This document shows, piece by piece, positions 58,160 to 64,000 of a stretch of 64,000 bases of DNA (the stretch's first letter is position 1; every line of letters starts with the position of its first letter). The position numbers and the translations under genes are program-made. The notes under the pieces are model-generated. The model saw only the letters and a list, made by a program, of their open reading frames with translations. It was not told where the DNA came from and searched no databases. Location: contig OU015662.1 in NCBI GenBank assembly GCA_907165275.2, positions 8,005,501-8,069,500 on the forward strand, given 5' to 3'. The stretch is from Zygaena filipendulae (lineage: Eukaryota; Arthropoda; Insecta; Lepidoptera; Zygaenidae).

Positions 58160-60824
58160 GCCGCGTAGGATGGTCTAGTGCCCACCCCAGGATGTTGGCT
58201 ACCGGTTCGAAATTCTATAATACTGATAACTAACTTCAGACGACTCTTTAAGTTTGTAGACATAATTTTTAAAAGTATGCACCCATGACTCCGGCGAGTA
58301 TTAATATGACATGTCAGGGGCATGGCCCCCCGCTGAAAAATAACCTAAGATACGCCAATGGTGAGCGGCGCGCCTGCCGCCAGTGTTGGCAACCTGAAGC
58401 GAGCTTATCGTACCAGGGCCGGCAGTCTCGACAAGGTTTCGACAACGTTATCGTATCGATCGTTAACAAGGTACCCAAAAATCAACATCATTACAGTAAC
58501 CAACATTACATTAAATGCAAGCCTCGACTCGAAACTTGCAATTCACGCAATGTTACGATAACCTTGTCAAAACTTTGGCGAGACCGCCGAGAGAGAGGGC
58601 CGGCGCCTAGGGGCGTAAAATTATGTGTCGTATTTGGACCGAAACACGGAAAAAAATTATCGTAGGTACTTATCAGGATTATGAGTATTTAGACATAAGT
58701 CAAGTTAATTTTTGTCATGAATTTGTACGATGTACGATAATAACGTGCTATCATACATCGTACGCAGGCCCAAATTATCGTATGTGTACGATAATCGTCG
58801 TATAGTTGCGAACAATGCCTGACACCAGCGTGAGCCCTTGTTCACTGCGACCAACAGCATTCCTTGCCCATAACGCGCCATGTTACGGCCGTAGCGAATG
58901 GCCCTTATTCACTATGACCATAACACAGCGCGTTAACACATCACAGTCTAATGACTCCAAAAGAGTCACGTTTGTGCCGAACACACGCCTACGACTCCAA
59001 GAACTCGACTCAAGAAGTGGCAGTTCAAAATATACGTGAGTTATGGCATACAGTATACATGTGGAGCGTTTGCGATTGTGTTTTTGGGACGTGCAAGGAA
59101 TGTTGTTGGTCATAGTGAATAAGAAAGGGCCCAGCTGTTGGCGCGCATCGCCGGTGTTGAGAAACGGGTTTTCGATCCATCCGGTCGCTCGCTCATTTAA
59201 AAAATCACATCAAATATTCCATTTTTACACTATAATTGTTGTTATCTTTTGTCTCATTGCACATTATCACACAACGCCATCTGGTTCCTAACTGCGCGAC
59301 ACCTGCGTATCGTAAAACCGGCCCTAACAGCTCAACCTTAGTTAGCTATGGCATTGACGTGTGGAGATTTACAATTTCAGGTATTTATCAATAAGGTCGG
59401 ATCTTAAAGTCATTGAAAATTTGTGCATTTCTTGAATGAAAGTGGTCTTCGCTTTGTTATCATTACAGGCAGAATGCATTCTGTTTCTTCTTTTTTATGG
59501 ACTTTCGCATATAATTAATTTAGCCAGTTTCAAGTAAAATTAATTAGATCAATGTATTTTCTAATAAAATGCTTTATTGTACGGTTTGAAATTGCAAGCC
59601 ACGGTGCTATAGCTTGCTAGAACTTTCTGGGAGGAAACCGAAAAAATCAGCTCGAAATGTCATATACCTTCTTGAGCACATAAAAAACCGTCACTGTGAA
59701 AATTATTGTCCAATACAGCATTTTATAACACAACAAAATCCATTTTTAATCATTTTCTATGAACACGAAAATAAATGACTGAACCGCTATCTTTAATTCC
59801 CGCCAAAAAGCTCGTTGTATTTTTAAATTTAATTTAGAACTCGTTTTGTTTTTTTTTAATGATAATATCGATTCTAAAGAACTGGAATTATTTGTGTGCC
59901 TGTAAAAATGACAAATTATAGTTGTGAACTCGTCTGTAGGGACCACTCTCATGTTCGCGTGCAATTTATCTAAATCTATGTATGTTGTATGTATATTGTA
60001 TGTCAATATCACAACTGTCGTCCTGTATTCTGAACGTATTTCTTACGAAACTAATTTACTGGACTATTAACTTAATTATAAGTTATACAAATCTGATTCA
60101 GGTTTAGTTGAAAGTAAAATTTTAAGTGGTAAAATAAAATTTGCCTGAAATCGAGGCATGGTCGTCTGTACGAAGCACGTTCGGAATAGTTTCTCGGTAA
60201 CAGTTGAACACGGGTCGCGTATTTTTGATGATGTGGGTGTGTGGTGGCCCGCGGGTTGCTCGGGTATGATAGAGTTTGAAAGATTTCACAATCCTACGCG
60301 CTTGCGTAGATGCTGTAATTTGTACTGTGACGCTATATTTGATTGCGATCATTAGTACTCTATGGAAAAATTGATAGTAATCAAAGGAAACTATTGTTTT
60401 TATGTAACGAATCGTAACATAATATAAAATTAAGTTGAGTTCCATTTTATGTGTAAAGTTAATAAAAAGTTGTGTTAAAACCAATTTGAGTTTTTATTTT
60501 GAATGAATTACACGACAGTTTTAATAATTATTATGTCTTTTAATAGGAATTCGGGGTATTCATAATATATCAGTTTAACCTATGTAGATCATCGGACTCG
60601 AATGATTCGTCTGCTTAGTTCGATTTCAATATACAACTTACAACTATTATTATATACAATATAAAAGTCTTCCTCTTCTATTTACAATCGCATGCAGCGA
60701 TAAAATTAAATATATAAATAAATTAATGGCTCTTATATAAAAACAAGGTATGTTACAATAGTTCGGTGGATTAGAGTTCTTTAGTCGTATCGTTAAAATT
60801 GTCTAATATCACAGTCGAGTAGAG
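58160..60824. other. Convergent SNIP1-kinase intergenic region
   Basis: The space between the SNIP1 stop and the kinase stop. 58830-59340 contains an inverted repeat (CCCTTATTCACTATGACCATA near 58908 against GGTCATAGTGAATAAG near 59110). 58700-58800 has several ACGATAA/TTATCGT units. 59695-59810 matches 5670-5770. AATAAA at about 60458 could serve a plus-strand transcript. No coding sequence. Confidence 0.4.
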
Positions 60825-63268
60825 TCAGTAGGGGTGTTCGCGCTCGTCCCGGGCGGCGAGCTGGTCGCACAGCGCGAGCGACGCGCGGTGGCGCAGCCGC
60901 AGCGCCGTGCACGTGGCGCTGCGGGGCCGCGCCCGCCCGCGCGCCGCGCCCGCGCCCGCCCCGCGCAGCGAGTGCGCGCGCGCCACGCGGGGCGCCACCA
61001 GCGAGGGCCGCGCGCCGCGGGGCTCCGCCATGGAGTGGCGCAGCCCGCGGGGCTCGGCCAGCGAGCGGCGCACCAGCCGCATCGGCGCCACGCCCACGAC
61101 GCTGTGCCGCGCGCCGCCGCCCCCGCGCGGCACCTCGTACCCGTCCGCCGTCACCGGCCCCTCGCCGCCCGAGTCGCTCTCGTACATCAGCTCCAGGTAC
61201 TTCGGCGTCCGCTCGGGCAGCGCCCGCGACGCCCCCGTTTGCGGCCCCGCGAAGTCCTCGTCTGGAACGATAAGGGACGTCAGTCTCTCGCCGAGGCCGG
61301 CCGCTCGCGATAGTACCGGACGAATGTAATGCGATGGCGAACGAACCTAAGCAGGCGTTGTCATTCTCGTCGAGCAGATAGGTGCGGTTGTCGACGGCCT
61401 CGCCCTCTGAACATGCAAAACGTGCACAATACAAGGTGTTAGTCGGATTCGCTGATGTTACGATGCGCGTCATGCGAGACAGCAGACTGAACGCTTTAAT
61501 GAAATTATTATTTTTAGTATCTTATTAATATTTAAAATAACGTGACGTCACCACACGAAAGCTCTGATCCGTGTGCTGGGTATGGGGCAGTGTTCGAATC
61601 AGCGCCGGCCCGTGGGTAGAGCGAGAGGAACGGTCACTAGAGTCTGGGTAACGAGAGTCGCCTAAAAATGTCGATGTTTGTATAATGAATAGGTAAATGT
61701 TATTTAGGTAAATGTTAAGTACAATTGATGTACAGACAATCTCGCTCTACCCTGAAGGCTGGCACTGGTGGTGGGTGGTGGGCGGTGGGTGGTGGGTGTG
61801 GCGGTTACCGTCGGCCAGCAGCGGCAGGTAGTCGTGCGGCGGCGCGGGCGCGGCGCTGAGCGCGCGGCCGGGCGGCGCGGCGTCGCGCAGCGCGCTCACC
61901 ACGCGCAGGCACTGCTGGAACGTGGGCCGCGCCTCCGGGCTGTAGCTCCAGCACTTCTGCAGCAGCTTGTAGCTGCACAAATCAACACGTATGACGTCAC
62001 CATTTGAAATGATATAACGGCCAGTCTTTTTAATGATTACTTAATTATAAGCAAAGATTTTTATAACAAAATTGCTGCTGCAATCAGAGGGGTTCAAATA
62101 ATGTTAATTCGCATTTGACTAATTAAATTAAATTTAGTTAAATGCCAATTAACATAAATTATTTATTGAGGCAATTTTATTTGAAAAATATTTACTTAAA
62201 ATTAAGTAATCATTAAATGACAGTACCGCCCATTAATTTATAGTAGGTATACATAGTACACATTTAGCAGTCAGATTAGTTACAAGTTCAGATTTTTGTG
62301 GTAGTTTTTTATTCAACTTTATGAATTAATTGAACTAGAGGTCTATTTATTATTATCTTTTTACATAGTATAAAATGAATCGCTTCCGCTGTCTGTTCGC
62401 GATAAACTTAAAAACTACAGAACGGATTTTCTTGCGGTTTTCAGCAATAAATAGAGAGATTCATGAAGATGGTTTATGTCTATTGTTTAATAAACTTTAT
62501 TTTAAGACTACATTCTGTACCAATTTGAAATTTAAAATAAAATGGTGTATATCAAAGCAATGCGAATATTTAGCTGCGGCAGTGCTAAGGTAGACAATGC
62601 GACTCACAAGAGCGCGGGGCAGTTGGGCGGGCGGTCGGGCGTGCCCCCCGCGCGCACGTACTCCAGCACCTGGCGGTTGCTGCACGCCGGGTAGGGCTGC
62701 TGGCCCAGCGACAACACCTGCGCGCAACAATACATTTTCAATCCCCACTTTTCCCCTTCAGAAATCGAAACACATTAATTTTGTAGCGGTTAATCTAATA
62801 TAGTACCTACCTTACAACAGAATATAATGTTCTTTATAAATATTACAATGGCGTTTCAATTTTTTTCATAATTTATCTTACCACAATATAAGTAACTATT
62901 TTCACCTGCTTTTCACCTAATTCACCCTTAAAGGTTACCCAAAATACCTGTTTCTTTATATGAAAAAAATAACAAGTGCCGATACATACACTCATGACTA
63001 ATTTTAGTTTGATAGTTGAATAAAAACTTTCGCCCTTTTAAGATGCGTCAGCTTAGTCGATTTATAATAACAGTATTTTTGTTTTTTTTTTTTTTTGCTC
63101 AATCATCAAAAGGAGATAGATACCTACTCTTCGTGACTATGAATATGGTGATTGGTGCGTGTTCGCTCACCTCCCAGCAGAGCACGGCCCACGCCCACAC
63201 GTCGGACTGGCTGGTGAACACGCCGTCCACCAGGCACTCCACCGCCATCCAGCGCACCGGCAGCAATC
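60825..63268 (-). CDS. sev: Sevenless/ROS1-type receptor tyrosine kinase, C-terminal part
   Basis: Five 3' exons on the minus strand: 63268-63171, 62717-62608, 61972-61809, 61406-61347, 61261-60825. The first starts with two bases of a split codon, so upstream exons lie beyond the window. The kinase part reads [41 protein letters not shown] and PEARPTF. The LGQQPY and VRWM segments and the order fit Sevenless/ROS1 better than ALK or the insulin receptor. The tail of about 200 residues has tyrosines in [19 protein letters not shown] and GYEVP, then becomes Arg/Ala-rich to the stop. The fly orthologue specifies photoreceptor R7 and signals through Ras; that is known of the family, not shown here. 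The usual APE and DVWxxG positions are altered (AVE, DVWAWA). The extreme C-terminus is GC-rich. Confidence 0.85.
62015..62231. mobile_element. MITE family B copy in kinase intron
   Basis: CGGCCAGTCTTTTTAATGATTACTTAATT, central TAATTCGCATTTGACTAATTAAATT and its mirror, and the end AAGTAATCATTAAATGACAG. A worn copy of the family at 3511 and 47744. Confidence 0.6.
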
Positions 63269-63323
63269 CTGCGCACCCAACACAACGCAACACTCAACAT
63301 GCGTTCTTTTACAATCCTGCTCT

Positions 63324-63482
63324 CTTAGCCAAGTTGACAATCTAATTGTTATCGTTATAGAAAACTAAGGGACGTATCAAGTCACGCAAAATTGGACGAC
63401 TGATTGGATGTTTTTTCGTGACCACGTGACGTAACGGTATGTTTCTTAGCGATAACGATTAAAGATTGTCAACTTGGCTAAG
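63324..63482. mobile_element. MITE family G with 35-bp inverted ends
   Basis: 159 bp. CTTAGCCAAGTTGACAATCT, then TAATTGTTATCG, is mirrored by CGATAACGATTAAAGATTGTCAACTTGGCTAAG. TA dinucleotides at both ends could be a mariner-type duplication. It lies in the intron just upstream of the first kinase exon in the window. No coding sequence. Confidence 0.7.
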
Positions 63483-63489
63483 GGCACTG

Positions 63490-64000
63490 ACTCTATAGTT
63501 ACCCACTTTGATCGACCGATTTTTATATTAAAAAAAATCAATGCCTAATCAAATCGCATATCGAGCTTGTGACACAAATTTATGCATGTAATTGTGATGA
63601 TTAAGGTAGTAGATACCCATTTTTGATCCATTTTGCCCACGACGATGATTGGAAACTTTGACATCACTAGATAATTAATAGATACAGCCCCCAAGCAACA
63701 ATGTACTGTTTACGGCAAGTAAGAAAAAGTTGCCGAAATATTTGCTGTAATTTCTAAATAAATGTCGTAAAAAGAAATGCTTAAGCAACACTAAGAGATT
63801 ACTCTATTAGTAGAGACTATTTGTTTAAAAATATTCTCGTTGATGAGCGCCTCAACACGGATTATAGTTACAAGATGTGATCCTGTTAGCAAAGTAAACA
63901 ATAAATAAAGTACTCTAGATTTTACTTCAAAAACAAAAATTCTCACGTTTTATCTTTATATTACTATCCTTACTTAGTGGGATAAGATCTGTTATTATCT
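63490..64000. other. Kinase intron, nothing recognised
   Basis: AT-rich sequence to the window edge with no exon, repeat family or open frame that I can support. Confidence 0.4.

Noticed and set aside
57833..58323. Minus-strand frames over the SNIP1 last exon
   Set aside because: Antisense shadows of the FHA-containing exon with GC-rich codons.
60793..61473. 226-codon minus frame and plus-strand frames of 140-159 codons
   Set aside because: Shadows of the GC-rich last kinase exon. The frame chosen is the one that continues the spliced kinase reading frame.
60825..63268. ALK or insulin-receptor identity for the kinase
   Set aside because: The LLPVRWM, DVW..LCWE..LGQQPY and CW..PEARPTF segments fit Sevenless/ROS1 better by recall; a tree with the full kinase domain would settle it.

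Overview
The window is nuclear DNA from an insect, most likely a moth or butterfly (Lepidoptera). Support comes from intron-rich genes with GT-AG splice sites, an AT-rich background, and a dense load of short non-autonomous transposons. The commonest of these is a small Helitron family ending in a GC-rich hairpin followed by CTAG, which I recall as the Lep1/MINE type abundant in Lepidoptera. There is no bacterial or viral gene organisation, no CRISPR array, and no rRNA or tRNA that I can see.

Five protein-coding genes can be assembled by joining exons with consistent phases. (1) A Girdin/Daple (CCDC88) orthologue on the minus strand, 6480-13197, complete in seven exons, 1368 codons. (2) A CCDC149 orthologue on the plus strand, 21024-28189, seven exons, 460 codons, with a GC-AG first intron. 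(3) An ARMH3 (C10orf76) orthologue on the minus strand, 30938-39882, eleven exons found and probably two small ones not found. (4) A SNIP1 orthologue with an FHA domain on the plus strand, 42704-58159, twelve exons, 708 codons. (5) The 3' end of a Sevenless/ROS1-type receptor tyrosine kinase on the minus strand, 60825-63268, running off the right edge. Orientation alternates: girdin and CCDC149 are divergent, CCDC149 and ARMH3 convergent, ARMH3 and SNIP1 divergent, SNIP1 and the kinase convergent. The genes belong to unrelated processes (actin/Wnt scaffolding, a coiled-coil protein of unclear role, Golgi PI4P control, nuclear RNA/transcription, receptor signalling), so this is ordinary gene neighbourhood rather than a functional cluster.

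The rest is mobile-element archaeology. 1-6.4 kb holds nested palindromic MITEs and a Helitron split by a MITE. 11.9-12.7 kb is a GC-rich non-LTR retrotransposon 3' end with a perfect target-site duplication inside girdin intron 1; a relative in the opposite orientation (about 25.25-25.83 kb) sits inside a TTAA-flanked inverted-repeat element. 16.2-20.8 kb contains duplicated exons of a THAP zinc-finger gene or P-element-like transposase, joined in the right splice phase but with a zinc ligand lost. 29.0-29.5 kb is an exact head-to-tail Helitron dimer. 30.2-31.0 kb is a 105-bp minisatellite that has copied the last coding segment and stop codon of ARMH3 eight times. 39.9-42.7 kb, 44-48 kb and 55.5-56.6 kb are further nested elements.

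Exon coordinates were worked out by eye from splice signals and phase; small errors are possible. Family names rest on recalled sequence features, not on a database search. I see no clear previously undescribed biological system; the most unusual items are the ARMH3 tail minisatellite, the THAP exon module, the exact Helitron dimer and the altered kinase motifs in the Sevenless-like gene.
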